Source: JAVBNT01 sp031551355
GTDB taxonomy: Bacteria > Vulcanimicrobiota > CADAWZ01
Length of the DNA: 64,000 nt
Direction of reading: 5' to 3'
Assembly (NCBI GenBank): GCA_031551355.1
Contig: JAVBNT010000034.1
Span: 22,095-86,094, forward strand
Shown here: positions 8,292-17,447 of the stretch, piece by piece
How positions within the stretch are numbered: the first letter of the stretch is position 1
How the letters are laid out: each line of letters starts with the position of its first letter
Translations under genes and position numbers: made by a program
Notes under the pieces: model-generated
What the model was told of the DNA's origin: nothing
Database searches by the model: none
The model's input: the letters and a program-made list of their open reading frames with translations, nothing else

Positions 8292-8445
8292 AAGATAATG
8301 TATTCCTACATTTTTTTTATTTTAGAGCCAACTATTTCTTTTCAGAATATTTTATTCCGTTTTTTATATTTTTTACCCTTGTTTTCCGATTGATAAAAGG
8401 GTTTATTTTGTTTTTTTTAAATCTTTATATCAGAGATTAACTACT

Positions 8446-8808
8446 ATGTCAAAAAAACAAAGATCAGCTGGAAGCTTGATTTCAATAAAAATCATTGCCT
8501 TATTTTTGATTTCGGCACTGTTTTTATTTCCTGTTGTTTTTTCAATCCACAATCATTGTACCGCCTGTGCCTCAGGTTGCTGCGGTGAAGGATCTTCTGC
8601 GGAACTTTCAATTAAATCCCCGTCCGCGGCTGTGGAATGCAGTCTTTGTGATTCCCTTGTAGCGCTGAGAAATTCATTTTTCTTTTTCTCTTCCGCTTTG
8701 ACTTTTTTGATTGTAGCGCTATTTTTATTTAAAGTATCTTCGTTTGACACTCCGGCTTTTAGGGCCATTTTTACACTTCCTTCAAGAGCTCCCCCCGCTT
8801 CTGTTTGA
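8446..8808 (+). CDS. Small Cys-rich membrane protein at the head of the metal-uptake operon
   Basis: The 120-residue product has an N-terminal hydrophobic segment (about 12-32), then a Cys/His cluster (HNHCTACASGCCGE), a second Cys pair (ECSLCDS) and a second hydrophobic segment (about 82-96). The clustered His and Cys residues next to a membrane anchor suggest that it binds a metal on the outer face of the inner membrane. I do not recognise a named family with confidence; small DUF2946-like proteins near metal transporters look similar. It lies 42 nt upstream of the porin gene and is probably co-transcribed with the zinc-type ABC genes. Confidence 0.65.
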   Translation: MSKKQRSAGSLISIKIIALFLISALFLFPVVFSIHNHCTACASGCCGEGSSAELSIKSPSAAVECSLCDSLVALRNSFFFFSSALTFLIVALFLFKVSSFDTPAFRAIFTLPSRAPPASV

Positions 8809-8850
8809 AAATAGATATTATTTTAATTTATATTTAAAACAGGAGTATTT

Positions 8851-10236
8851 ATGCAAAGAAAATTCTTTATTTTTTGTATTGCTTTTTTGTTTGCCTGCTG
8901 CAGTTCTTCTTTTGCCGAAAATAAAAAACAGGATTCAAAGAGCAATAAATCACAGCGTGTTGTTACGATTACCGAATCGCAGTTTGATGACATAATGAGG
9001 AAAATGGATTCCATGCAGCGCGAGATAGATTCTCTGAAACTCCAGTTGGAGAATTCACAGTCTGCGGAAAAAGCATCTTCAGTTGTAGCGGAAACATCTA
9101 GGCCGTCAAATGTTGCCGGAGAAAAGGCCGAAAAAAATCAGGATGGAATATCTGAGGAAACGTCCCCTGCCGATGATGAGTCGGTTTTGAAAGAGCTTCA
9201 GAGCCAACAGCAGTTGTCGGATACCGATGTTACTTCCGGCAATTCAGCTAAACTGCCGGAATCCGTATCTAATCCTAAGATAAGCATTAACGGAGACTTT
9301 CTCTGGAATATTAATAATAACCCTAATGTTGAAGGCGACAGCCCTTTTCAGGTCAGGGAAATTGAGTTTGCTTTTCAGGATAACATAGATCCGTGGAGCA
9401 AGGCCGATATTTTTGCCGGTTTAAAAAAAGAAGACGGCGAGTATGTCTTTGAGCTTGAAGAGGCTTATTTGACGCTTAATAAACTGCCGCTTACACTGCA
9501 GGCAAGGGTGGGGCAGATGAGACTTCCTTTCGGAAAAGATAATGAGATTCACCAGCATGCCCTGCCTTATGTCGACAGGCCTGATGTAATCCATAATTTC
9601 TTTGGTGAAGAAGGACAAAAGGGGATCGGCCTTGAGATGTCGGGGATTCTTCCTATGGGCAAAGTTTATGCCGAGTTTACCGGTGCCGTGGTTAAAAATC
9701 TTGCGAGCAGCTCATTCGATGAAAATGCGAACGGAAAACCGATGTATTTGGAAAGAGGACGCCTGTTCTCCGATTTAAGTGACAGTTCGAACATAGAATT
9801 GGGGTATTCCAATTTATCCGGTTATAACGATGTTGATACTTTGTACAATACTACCGTTCAGGGCGTTGATTTTACTTACCGCTGGAAGCCGCTCGATGCC
9901 GGGAACTACAGGTCTATAATGCTCAGAGGTGAGTATCTTTGGAGCAAGCGTTTTGCCGAAGACGGAGTATTGAAATCAAAAGGTTACTATGCTTTCGGTC
10001 AGTATCAGCTTAACAAAAACTGGTTTTTGGGAGGCCGTTATGACTATTCCGAGCAGCCTCAGGCTCCTGAATTATCCTCACATTCCTACAGCGCTATACT
10101 GACTTATTATCCTACCGAATATTGTTATTACAGGCTGCAGTATAAAAATGTAATGTCAAATTTTGAACCGAAGCAGAACCAGTGGCTCTTCCAGATTAAT
10201 TTTCTTATGGGACCGCATGGTGCACATAAATTTTAA
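8851..10236 (+). CDS. Outer-membrane porin of the metal-uptake operon
   Basis: The 461-residue protein has a signal peptide ending near SSSFAEN, a coiled-coil segment (MRKMDSMQREIDSLKLQLE), an Asp/Glu/Ser-rich linker to about residue 145 and a beta-barrel-like C-terminal part with alternating aromatic strands. It ends in GPHGAHKF; a C-terminal Phe is the usual signal for outer-membrane insertion. Similar porins sit in zinc-uptake operons of other diderm bacteria, and this one is followed after 11 nt by the substrate-binding protein gene. Likely role: letting metal ions or chelates through the outer membrane. The ATG follows an AGGAG site. Confidence 0.8.
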   Translation: MQRKFFIFCIAFLFACCSSSFAENKKQDSKSNKSQRVVTITESQFDDIMRKMDSMQREIDSLKLQLENSQSAEKASSVVAETSRPSNVAGEKAEKNQDGISEETSPADDESVLKELQSQQQLSDTDVTSGNSAKLPESVSNPKISINGDFLWNINNNPNVEGDSPFQVREIEFAFQDNIDPWSKADIFAGLKKEDGEYVFELEEAYLTLNKLPLTLQARVGQMRLPFGKDNEIHQHALPYVDRPDVIHNFFGEEGQKGIGLEMSGILPMGKVYAEFTGAVVKNLASSSFDENANGKPMYLERGRLFSDLSDSSNIELGYSNLSGYNDVDTLYNTTVQGVDFTYRWKPLDAGNYRSIMLRGEYLWSKRFAEDGVLKSKGYYAFGQYQLNKNWFLGGRYDYSEQPQAPELSSHSYSAILTYYPTEYCYYRLQYKNVMSNFEPKQNQWLFQINFLMGPHGAHKF

Positions 10237-10247
10237 GGAGTATTTAC

Positions 10248-11168
10248 ATGAGAAAAATAATATTTGTTTTTTGTTTGTCTGTTATTGTTTGTTTCCTGTG
10301 CTTTCTTCCCGCGCAGGCCAGGATAAATATTGTTACGAGCACGCCTGACCTTAAGGATATTGCCCAACGTATCGGCGGCAGCAATGTTACGGTAACCTCT
10401 ATCGCCAAAGGTTATCAGGACCCGCATTTTGTTGAACCGAAACCGTCTTATATGCTCCTTCTTAAAAAAGCCGATCTGTATTTGGTTATGGGTATGTCGC
10501 TTGAGTCCGGATGGTCACCTTCTCTTGAACAGGGTTCAAGAAATGCTTCTGTGATGAGGGGATCTGCCGGGTATGTTGACTGTTCTGCCGGGATCACGCC
10601 GATAGAAGTCCCTCAGGGCGGAGCTGATAGGAGTATGGGTGATGTGCATCCTAACGGCAATCCTCATTATCAGTTGGACCCTGATAATGCAAGGATAATT
10701 GCCAAAAATATAGCGGCGGCGCTGATAAGGAAAGACCCGTCTTCAAAAGCTTTGTATGAGTCAAATCTAAGTTCTTTTGACAAGGCGGTTGTTAAGGCTG
10801 AGATAAGATGGCTTACGAAGATGAAGCCCTACAAGGGGATGAAGGTCGTGACCGATCATAAAATGTGGTCATATTTTGCCAAACGTTTTGGGCTTGATGT
10901 TGTGGCGACCATTGAGCCCAAGCCGGGGATATCTCCATCCCCCTCGCATATTGCCAAGGTCATATCGCTAATAAAGGAACAGGATGTAAAGCTGATCATC
11001 AGAACGCCGTATTTTGATGCGAAGGTTCCTGATATGATTGCCAGAAATACAGGCGTAAAAAATGTTGTTTTGCCTTCGTCTGTCGGAGGAGTTGACGGTA
11101 TCGATGATTATTTTTCGTTATTCGACTATATAACGGACAGTATTGTAAAATCTGCGGCGGCAAAGTAG
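10248..11168 (+). CDS. Metal (zinc/manganese-type) ABC transporter substrate-binding protein
   Basis: The 306-residue protein is a cluster A-I (ZnuA/TroA) binding protein with a signal peptide ending at QARINIV. The likely metal ligands are visible: His60 (QDPHF), His140 (GNPHYQLDP) and His204 (TDHKMW), plus an acidic residue near the C-terminus. The His-rich loop typical of many zinc-specific ZnuA proteins is missing, so metal specificity remains open between zinc and manganese. An AAGGAG site precedes the ATG. It hands the metal to the ABC components encoded directly downstream. Confidence 0.88.
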   Translation: MRKIIFVFCLSVIVCFLCFLPAQARINIVTSTPDLKDIAQRIGGSNVTVTSIAKGYQDPHFVEPKPSYMLLLKKADLYLVMGMSLESGWSPSLEQGSRNASVMRGSAGYVDCSAGITPIEVPQGGADRSMGDVHPNGNPHYQLDPDNARIIAKNIAAALIRKDPSSKALYESNLSSFDKAVVKAEIRWLTKMKPYKGMKVVTDHKMWSYFAKRFGLDVVATIEPKPGISPSPSHIAKVISLIKEQDVKLIIRTPYFDAKVPDMIARNTGVKNVVLPSSVGGVDGIDDYFSLFDYITDSIVKSAAAK

Positions 11169-11176
11169 GTGTTCTT

Positions 11177-11899
11177 ATGTTTATTAATTTTGACAATGTT
11201 TCTATCGGATATAACGCAAGGCCTATTTTGCCGCCTCTGTCGATTGAGATCGAAAAGGGCGATTTTTGGGGTATTGTCGGGCCTAACGGCTCGGGTAAAA
11301 CTACTTTTGTAAGGACATTGCTGGGCATCGCTAAACCTGTAGCCGGCAAAATAGCCGGTCCGGTAAACTTAAAATTCGGTTATGTGCCCCAGCGTGATTC
11401 CCTTGATTTGCTGTTTCCGTTTTCAGTAAGGGATATCGTTGAAATGGCGCAGTATCGCCGCTGCTCTTTTTTCAGAAAAATTGATTATGCGATGGTGAAT
11501 GAGACACTTGAGCGCCTTGGTATTGCGGATGTTGCGGGAAAAATGTTCAAAGAGCTTTCCGGCGGTCAAAAACAAAGGACGCTTATTGCCAGAGCGCTTG
11601 CCGGCAACCCTGATGTCCTTGTTCTTGATGAGCCGACAAACGGTATGGATATCAGGGCGGAAAAATCAATAATGGATTCGCTGAGCCGTTTGAACTCGGA
11701 TGGACTTACTGTTATTATGGTCGCTCACCAGCTTAACCTTGTGGCGTCCTATTCGAAAAATGTTGTTATTCTGGGGGACAGGGTTTTTTCCGGCAGTGTA
11801 AGCGAGCTTGTCACCAGAGAACTGCTGTCCGAGGTTTACGGTTGCAGTATAGAGGTTTTTTCTGATGCCGGCGGACGGCGGACAATCGCTGCCGTCTAA
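11177..11899 (+). CDS. znuC: Metal ABC transporter ATP-binding protein (ZnuC-like)
   Basis: The 240-residue ATPase has a Walker A (GPNGSGKTT), a signature motif (LSGGQKQR), a Walker B (VLVLDEPTNG) and a switch His (VAHQ). Sequence and position place it as the ATPase of a zinc/manganese ABC importer. It starts 9 nt after the binding-protein gene and is followed by the permease gene after about 60 nt that include a small CCGC/GCGG hairpin. Confidence 0.9.
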   Translation: MFINFDNVSIGYNARPILPPLSIEIEKGDFWGIVGPNGSGKTTFVRTLLGIAKPVAGKIAGPVNLKFGYVPQRDSLDLLFPFSVRDIVEMAQYRRCSFFRKIDYAMVNETLERLGIADVAGKMFKELSGGQKQRTLIARALAGNPDVLVLDEPTNGMDIRAEKSIMDSLSRLNSDGLTVIMVAHQLNLVASYSKNVVILGDRVFSGSVSELVTRELLSEVYGCSIEVFSDAGGRRTIAAV

Positions 11900-11959
11900 G
11901 ATTTTTGTGAAATATATTCACCGCTTTATAAGGCGGCAAGAATTGGTAAGGTGATATTT

Positions 11960-12799
11960 ATGCAAGAAATTTTTTCTCTGCCGTTTATGCAGATTGCAAT
12001 GATTGCCAGTGCTCTGTCCGGCATCGCCTGTTCTTATCTCGGCGTATTTGTAGTTCTCAGGAGAATAGTCTTTGTTGGGATTGCGTTGGCGCAGATCTCG
12101 GCTATGGGCGTTGCCGTTGCCGTTTTCTTTGAGCAGAATCCGTCGTTGTTTGCTTTTATTTTCACTGTTGCCGGAGGGCTGTTGCTGTCCCTCAACCGTT
12201 GTAACAGCAATATTCCCAAAGAAGTTCTAATAGGTGTTTCATTTGCCGCCGCCTGGGCCTTTGCCATTTTGGTCTTATCAAAGGCTTCGCACGGAGAGGC
12301 TGACATGCTTAATCTTGTCCAGGGAAATATTTTGGGTGCTGACTGGAAGGATGTTCTTAACCTTGTTTACGTGATAATACCTGTCGGTATTATTCATTTG
12401 GTGTTTTACCGTAAACTTGTGTTTACTTCCTTTGATGCTGAAACGGCGTCGACTTTGGGGATAAACCCGTTTTTATTTGACTTTTTATTTTATGTCTGCC
12501 TAAGTCTCGTTGTCTCGGCATCGATCAGTCTGTGCGGAGTCTTGCTGACGTTTTCATTCCTGATGATTCCGGGAGCAGTGGCTCTTTTGCTTGGCCGGTC
12601 AATGAAAGCTGATTTTTTAATTTCATTTGTAGTATCAATTTTTTCGTCTTTTGCCGGAATTGTTATTTCTTTTAAATTTGATTTGCCTGCGGGTCCCTCG
12701 ATCGTCGCTGTTTTATCAATGTTTTTCGCTTTTGCATATGTTATTAGATTTTTTTTGGTAAAGCCGTCTTTTCTGTTGACTAAAAATCTGTATAAATGA
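11960..12799 (+). CDS. znuB: Metal ABC transporter permease (ZnuB-like)
   Basis: This polytopic membrane protein of 279 residues has about eight hydrophobic segments and the family signatures YLGVFVVLRRIVFVGIALAQ near the start and LSFLMIPGAVALLL-type sequence later (here TFSFLMIPGAVALL). It is the permease partner of the ATPase upstream. The ATG at 11960 is chosen because AAGGTG lies at good distance; a GTG nine bases earlier falls inside that site. No terminator is obvious before the Fic gene. Confidence 0.9.
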   Translation: MQEIFSLPFMQIAMIASALSGIACSYLGVFVVLRRIVFVGIALAQISAMGVAVAVFFEQNPSLFAFIFTVAGGLLLSLNRCNSNIPKEVLIGVSFAAAWAFAILVLSKASHGEADMLNLVQGNILGADWKDVLNLVYVIIPVGIIHLVFYRKLVFTSFDAETASTLGINPFLFDFLFYVCLSLVVSASISLCGVLLTFSFLMIPGAVALLLGRSMKADFLISFVVSIFSSFAGIVISFKFDLPAGPSIVAVLSMFFAFAYVIRFFLVKPSFLLTKNLYK

Positions 12800-12926
12800 A
12801 GGATTAACTTTCCTTTTCTGAGAATATCTGTCTTAAAGAGGGTGGGGTAACCGTTATTATGTTTTAGGCCGGTTTGCTTCGATATTGTTTCGGAGCTTAT
12901 AAGGCTAATTTGGAAGGGAGTTTTGT

Positions 12927-14159
12927 ATGCCGGTTACGAGATATGATATCTTTTTCGCTGTCGCCGCACAGGGGGATTCCGACGAAAAAGATATAAAAAA
13001 TTTTCTGTCTGTTCATGATGATATGCTTTTTGCCCAGGATGTTCAACTGCTTGTTTCCGATAAGCTTCTCGAACGCCACGGGAGCATCTTGAAATATCCG
13101 GCCAACAATCAGAACGCGTCGCTGTTGTTTAATGTCCTCTCATTCACTGTTACTCATAATATAAATTATAACAGTTACATTTCAAGCCCGATGCTGGTCT
13201 TTTTGGAACAGACTTATGCACAGAATTATTTTTCAATTGCCGACGTCCAGCAGTTTGACGATATGAAAAGGATAAACATATCGATATTGCGTAAGGACGG
13301 GTTTTTGCTGATGATGGAAGAGTCTCCTTTCAGAGCAAAGATAATACAGAACAGCTTTTTTGATATAATACTGAAATTAAACAGAAGATCTGTTGCCAAT
13401 ACGGACAAGAAAAGAAAAACTATGTCTGTAGAGGCCATGCTTATGGAAGAAATGATTAAAAAGCAGATGGCTGCCAAGTTCGGCTCTGCAATTGCTTCTC
13501 CTAAGCCGGAAATTCCTTATTATGAAGAGGACGATCCGGTGAAAGGTGTCTTTTTACATCTGTCCAGGGAACAAAAAGCCATAAAAGCCATACTTTCATT
13601 GAAAAATCAGGAAGCTCTTAATGTTACTTTTACTCAGAACCTGCAAAAAGCACAGGAGCTGATGAGAAGAAATGTTTCCCTTAGAAAAGGGCTGTCGGCA
13701 GAACTTATTGTCGAATACCATAAGGTATTGATGGACGATCCCGAAATCGGTGGTATTTTCCGCACGGAGCAGGTTGTGGTAGCCGGAAATCCGCATTTTA
13801 AAATTTGCCCTCATAACAAAATAAAAGACAGTCTTAACAAACTGCTCGACAGGTATGCGAAAGCTAAATTTAAAGGTTTGCCTGATGTGGTAAAATTTGG
13901 AGCTTATCTGCACAATGAACTTCAGCATATACACCCGTTTGTTGACGGCAACAGCCGTTTGACGAGACTTGTTATGCAGCACTTTTTCAGTCTGTATAAC
14001 CTTCCGGATTACGAGATTCCCGTACCGTATATAAGCAGATATACGGCCCTTACCAAAGGTGCCAGAAACAGGGATGATAATAAACTGTTTGAGCTTCTAA
14101 AAGAGATCTTTTTGTATATGATGAAGGTTGCCACTTCATCATCCGTTGTCGTAAAATAA
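12927..14159 (+). CDS. Fic-domain protein (AMPylase type)
   Basis: The 410-residue protein has a C-terminal Fic domain with motif HPFVDGNSRLTR (336-347), close to the consensus HPFx(D/E)GN(G/K)R with Ser at the variable position. His336 would be the catalytic base and Asp/Asn/Arg the phosphate-binding residues, so transfer of AMP or another nucleotide to a protein hydroxyl is likely. Residues 1-190 form an unrecognised region. No clear (S/T)xxxE(G/N) inhibitory helix is seen. It stands alone between the metal operon and a terminator at 14163, with no small partner gene of antitoxin type. Confidence 0.85.
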   Translation: MPVTRYDIFFAVAAQGDSDEKDIKNFLSVHDDMLFAQDVQLLVSDKLLERHGSILKYPANNQNASLLFNVLSFTVTHNINYNSYISSPMLVFLEQTYAQNYFSIADVQQFDDMKRINISILRKDGFLLMMEESPFRAKIIQNSFFDIILKLNRRSVANTDKKRKTMSVEAMLMEEMIKKQMAAKFGSAIASPKPEIPYYEEDDPVKGVFLHLSREQKAIKAILSLKNQEALNVTFTQNLQKAQELMRRNVSLRKGLSAELIVEYHKVLMDDPEIGGIFRTEQVVVAGNPHFKICPHNKIKDSLNKLLDRYAKAKFKGLPDVVKFGAYLHNELQHIHPFVDGNSRLTRLVMQHFFSLYNLPDYEIPVPYISRYTALTKGARNRDDNKLFELLKEIFLYMMKVATSSSVVVK

Positions 14160-14162
14160 AAC

Positions 14163-14226
14163 AAAAACAGGCGAATTTGTGCCGCTAAATTTGATTTGGC
14201 TTAACATCTCCGCCTGTTTTTTATTT
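14163..14226 (+). terminator. Terminator after the Fic gene
   Basis: An 11-bp inverted repeat (AAAACAGGCG at 14164-14173 against CGCCTGTTTT at 14211-14220) encloses about 37 nt and ends in a T-rich run. It lies directly behind the Fic stop codon. Confidence 0.65.
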
Positions 14227-14294
14227 TTTGAATAATAAATCTGGCACCCTTGTTTGTTTTTTTATGTAAACAGAAAAAGGGGCGAATAAAAATA

Positions 14295-14318
14295 AAAACG
14301 CCCTCTTACAGGCGTTTT
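14295..14318 (-). terminator. Terminator of the metallophosphoesterase gene
   Basis: A perfect 8-bp stem (AAAACGCC/GGCGTTTT) has an 8-nt loop. On the minus strand it is followed by a T-rich run, as expected for Rho-independent termination of the gene ending at 14343. Confidence 0.7.
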
Positions 14319-14342
14319 GTATGTTTTCAAAAAATCGGAATT

Positions 14343-15230
14343 CTATATTTCTATGTTCACCGGATTGCTGGAATCTACGTCATAACTTATATTTATGCAC
14401 TTGATCTGCCCTTTGGAGAAACTTTGCCGGTGGTGGACGTGACCCCATAGTGCAAGTGATACTTTCTGATGCCGGTAAAGTACATCTCCCAGATGTTTGC
14501 TGCCGGCAAAAGCATTGGTGAAACAAATATTCGGTTTGGCGTTGTTTCTGGCCAGAGCTTCCTTGAAAGGCACACAATGAAAAACTGCGACTATTTTTTC
14601 CACATTATTTTCAACGGCTCTTAAGTGATCTTCCAGTTTGTCCTGCATCATCAGGCAGAACTCTCTGTCATCCCAGAAATTTTTTATAAAATCCTTGTCA
14701 TTACATCCGGTTCCCTGAATCATTCCCAGAAACCCCCTGTAATACATTTCTTTTTTCTGCCAATCCTCAAGAGTTATTTCATTCCATTTTACAACTTCCG
14801 GCAGTGACATTTTCTTGCTGTCTTTATACCTAAGGAATTGGGTGCCGGGAGGCGGAGCAAAGACACGGGCAAATGAATAGTCATACCAGCCGACATTGCC
14901 TACAAAGCCGATGTTTTTGTGGACAAACGGCCCTTGATCCAATAGGTGAATACCGTATTTGTTACATATGTCCGGCATTGTCGTGGTGTAACGCTCTTTT
15001 GAATCTCCGTCGGAAACCCAAAGATCATGATTTCCTATTACATAAAGCTTCGGTCCGGGAAACATTGAGATTTCTCCAAAAAAATCTTCCAAAGCTGAAT
15101 CATTGGCCGGTGCTATATCTCCGGCAAGAATCATTACATCCGCATTGCTTCCGACAAGCTGCCTTACTAATGCAGGCATTTTTGCCTGATATTTAGGTAT
15201 ATGAATATCTGATGTTGCTACTATTTTCAT
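14343..15230 (-). CDS. Calcineurin-like metallophosphoesterase
   Basis: The 295-residue protein carries the dinuclear-metal motifs of the family: DIH at residues 7-9, a GDI motif (LAGDIAP), GNHD (VIGNHDLW) and a C-terminal GHVHH. It hydrolyses phosphate esters, but substrate specificity cannot be predicted. It has no signal peptide, so it acts in the cytoplasm. It lies between metG (upstream on the same strand) and its own terminator at 14295, and may be read from the metG transcript. Confidence 0.88.
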   Translation of the reverse strand: MKIVATSDIHIPKYQAKMPALVRQLVGSNADVMILAGDIAPANDSALEDFFGEISMFPGPKLYVIGNHDLWVSDGDSKERYTTTMPDICNKYGIHLLDQGPFVHKNIGFVGNVGWYDYSFARVFAPPPGTQFLRYKDSKKMSLPEVVKWNEITLEDWQKKEMYYRGFLGMIQGTGCNDKDFIKNFWDDREFCLMMQDKLEDHLRAVENNVEKIVAVFHCVPFKEALARNNAKPNICFTNAFAGSKHLGDVLYRHQKVSLALWGHVHHRQSFSKGQIKCINISYDVDSSNPVNIEI

Positions 15231-15260
15231 TTGAACGAGTCCATATCCATATTTTTTATT

Positions 15261-17264
15261 TTAGTGAACCCTGTCTCCATTTTTGGCTCCCTTATCCGGT
15301 CTCAGAACAAAAATATCTTTTCCTCCGTCGCCGGCGGCAATAACCATACCCTCGCTTATTCCGAACTTCATTTTTCTCGGTTTCAAATTGGCAACCATCA
15401 CGACTTTCGTTCCTATAAGCTGCTGCGGATCGTATGCTGATTTTATTCCGGCAAAAACATTTCTTTTTCTGCCGTCACCGATATCCAATGTTAAACGCAA
15501 CAGAGAATCTGCATTTTCAACGTATTGCGCATCGTCAACATTTGCTACTCTTAAGTCTATTTTTGCAAAGTCTTCTATCGTGCATTCCGGAGCGATATCC
15601 TCTATTTCAGGCTGCTTGGTTTCGTTGTTTTCGGCTTGCGTCTGTTCAAGCATTTTTTCGATCTGCTCTCTCTCCACCCGCTGTGCTAAATGAGGGAATT
15701 TGTCAATGACATTCTTCTCTATGGATTCGTCAAGGTCCTGCCATTTGAGTGATTTTATTTTCATGTATTTTTCGATAATTCCAACAAGTGAAGGCATAAC
15801 CGGTTTTATGTAAATTGCCAGTATTCTAAAGGCTTCCAAAGCCGCCGTCAGTTTTGATCTGGTAAGTTCAAGATCTGTTTTGACGGTACTCCATGGAGCA
15901 CTGTCCTCGACGAATTTGTTGGCAATATCGGCCAGACGGCAAATTTCCCTTATTGCTTTTGCAAAGTCAAGAGATTCGTAGCTTTCACGGAGCATCTCTG
16001 ACTGGGCTTTAATTGAGTCTATAAACGGCTTGTCTTCCGGCAGTATTGTTCCCGTTCTGCTTTCAAGTGATTTTGAAAGAATTGAAGACGCCCTGACGCC
16101 GAGGTTGGCAAATTTTCCAAGTATGTCGGAGTTGACTCTCGCCTGAAAATCGCTAAGGTTTAAATCAAGATCACCGATTCCTCCGGATATTTTACACGCA
16201 TAGTAGTATCTTAGAAACTCCGGATTAATGTTGTCCGCAAATGTAGAGGCTTTTATAAAAGTGCCTCTCGACTTTGACATTTTTTCGCCGTCAACAGTCA
16301 GAAAGCCATGTATAAAAACTTTTTTTGGTGTGTTAAAACCCGAACACATCAGCATTGCCGGCCAGAAAAGGCAGTGAAAATACATTATATCCTTACCGAT
16401 AAAATGGTAGATGTCCGTATCTGCGGATTTCCACCAGGATTCAAAATCTTCTCCGTTTTTATCACACCAGTTTTTAGTCGCCGCCATATAGCCGACGGGT
16501 GCGTCAAGCCAAACATAAAAATATTTATCCTGTGTTCCCGGGATTTTGAAACCAAAGTATGGTTCATCTCTGGAGATGTCCCAGTCCTTCAATCCTTCTT
16601 TAAACCATTCCTGAAGTTTTCGTTTTACTTCTGTCTGCAGGTGGTCCTCTTCAAACCAATTCTGCAGGCGCTCTGAGAAGTCCCCTAGTTTGAAAAAGTA
16701 ATGGGTTGTCGATCTCCATACCGGTTCAGTTTTACACACGGAACAATGCGGTTTCTGCAGTTCCGACGTGTTATAGGTGGCGCTGCATATTTCACAGGAA
16801 TCCCCGTATTGGTCTTCGGCTCCGCATTTTGGACATTGTCCTCTTATAAATCTGTCGGGCAGGAACATTTTGTCCTCTTCACAGTAGAATTGTGATATCT
16901 CCCGCTGGGTGATGTGACCGCCTTCCGACATTTTTGCATAGATATATTCACAAAGCTCTCTATTCTCATCCGAGTGAGTCGTGTAATAATTGTCAAATTC
17001 TATATTAAAACGGCTGAAATCTTCAAAGTGTTCTTTTTGAGTTTTGGCAATCAGCTCTTCCGGCAATATTCCGGCTTTTTTTGCCGTGATCATAATCGGT
17101 GTGCCGTGGGTGTCGTCGGCACACATATATACGCACCTGTTTCCCAGCATTTTTTGAAACCGTACCCATATATCCGTCTGCAGATATTCTACGAGATGCC
17201 CAAGGTGTATCGGGCCGTTTGCATATGGGAGTGCGGATGTTACAAGCATTCTCTTTTTATTCAT
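15261..17264 (-). CDS. metG: Methionyl-tRNA synthetase with C-terminal tRNA-binding domain
   Basis: The enzyme (about 667 residues) joins methionine to tRNA-Met. It shows the HIGH-type motif (GPIHLGHL), four zinc-binding Cys (CPKCGAED, DSCEIC, CSVC), the KMSKS motif (GEKMSKSRGTF) and an appended EMAP/Trbp111-type domain (from about FAKIDLRVANV to the end) that binds tRNA and promotes dimerisation. I choose the ATG at 17264 rather than the more upstream TTG because homologues begin close to the sequence MLVTSALPYANG and an AGGAGA lies upstream. It is a housekeeping gene. Confidence 0.95.
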   Translation of the reverse strand: MNKKRMLVTSALPYANGPIHLGHLVEYLQTDIWVRFQKMLGNRCVYMCADDTHGTPIMITAKKAGILPEELIAKTQKEHFEDFSRFNIEFDNYYTTHSDENRELCEYIYAKMSEGGHITQREISQFYCEEDKMFLPDRFIRGQCPKCGAEDQYGDSCEICSATYNTSELQKPHCSVCKTEPVWRSTTHYFFKLGDFSERLQNWFEEDHLQTEVKRKLQEWFKEGLKDWDISRDEPYFGFKIPGTQDKYFYVWLDAPVGYMAATKNWCDKNGEDFESWWKSADTDIYHFIGKDIMYFHCLFWPAMLMCSGFNTPKKVFIHGFLTVDGEKMSKSRGTFIKASTFADNINPEFLRYYYACKISGGIGDLDLNLSDFQARVNSDILGKFANLGVRASSILSKSLESRTGTILPEDKPFIDSIKAQSEMLRESYESLDFAKAIREICRLADIANKFVEDSAPWSTVKTDLELTRSKLTAALEAFRILAIYIKPVMPSLVGIIEKYMKIKSLKWQDLDESIEKNVIDKFPHLAQRVEREQIEKMLEQTQAENNETKQPEIEDIAPECTIEDFAKIDLRVANVDDAQYVENADSLLRLTLDIGDGRKRNVFAGIKSAYDPQQLIGTKVVMVANLKPRKMKFGISEGMVIAAGDGGKDIFVLRPDKGAKNGDRVH

Positions 17265-17300
17265 AATTATTTCATATAGTCTCCTGTGTTTAAGCAATTA

Positions 17301-17312
17301 GTGAATATTCAC
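17301..17312. promoter_or_regulatory. Perfect 12-bp palindrome in the metG/EamA intergenic region
   Basis: GTGAATATTCAC is a perfect palindrome between divergently transcribed metG and the EamA transporter gene. It could be a repressor site, but no partner is known and chance occurrence is possible. Confidence 0.25.
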
Positions 17313-17447
17313 CAAAAAAACTTTTTCTTCCTGCGGTTTTCCTTTTCCGGGCAGTATTATTGCTTTTTTTATCTTCCGCCGGATTTGCAGGCTGTTAATT
17401 GAGTCCGGCAGGTTTTTTTTACTTAAAAAAATAATTTGTTGAATATT

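Noticed and set aside
8300..8445. A possible zinc-regulator site before the metal-uptake operon
   Set aside because: Only a weak ACCCTT/AAAGGGT pair at wide spacing was seen; it does not resemble known Zur or AdcR sites.
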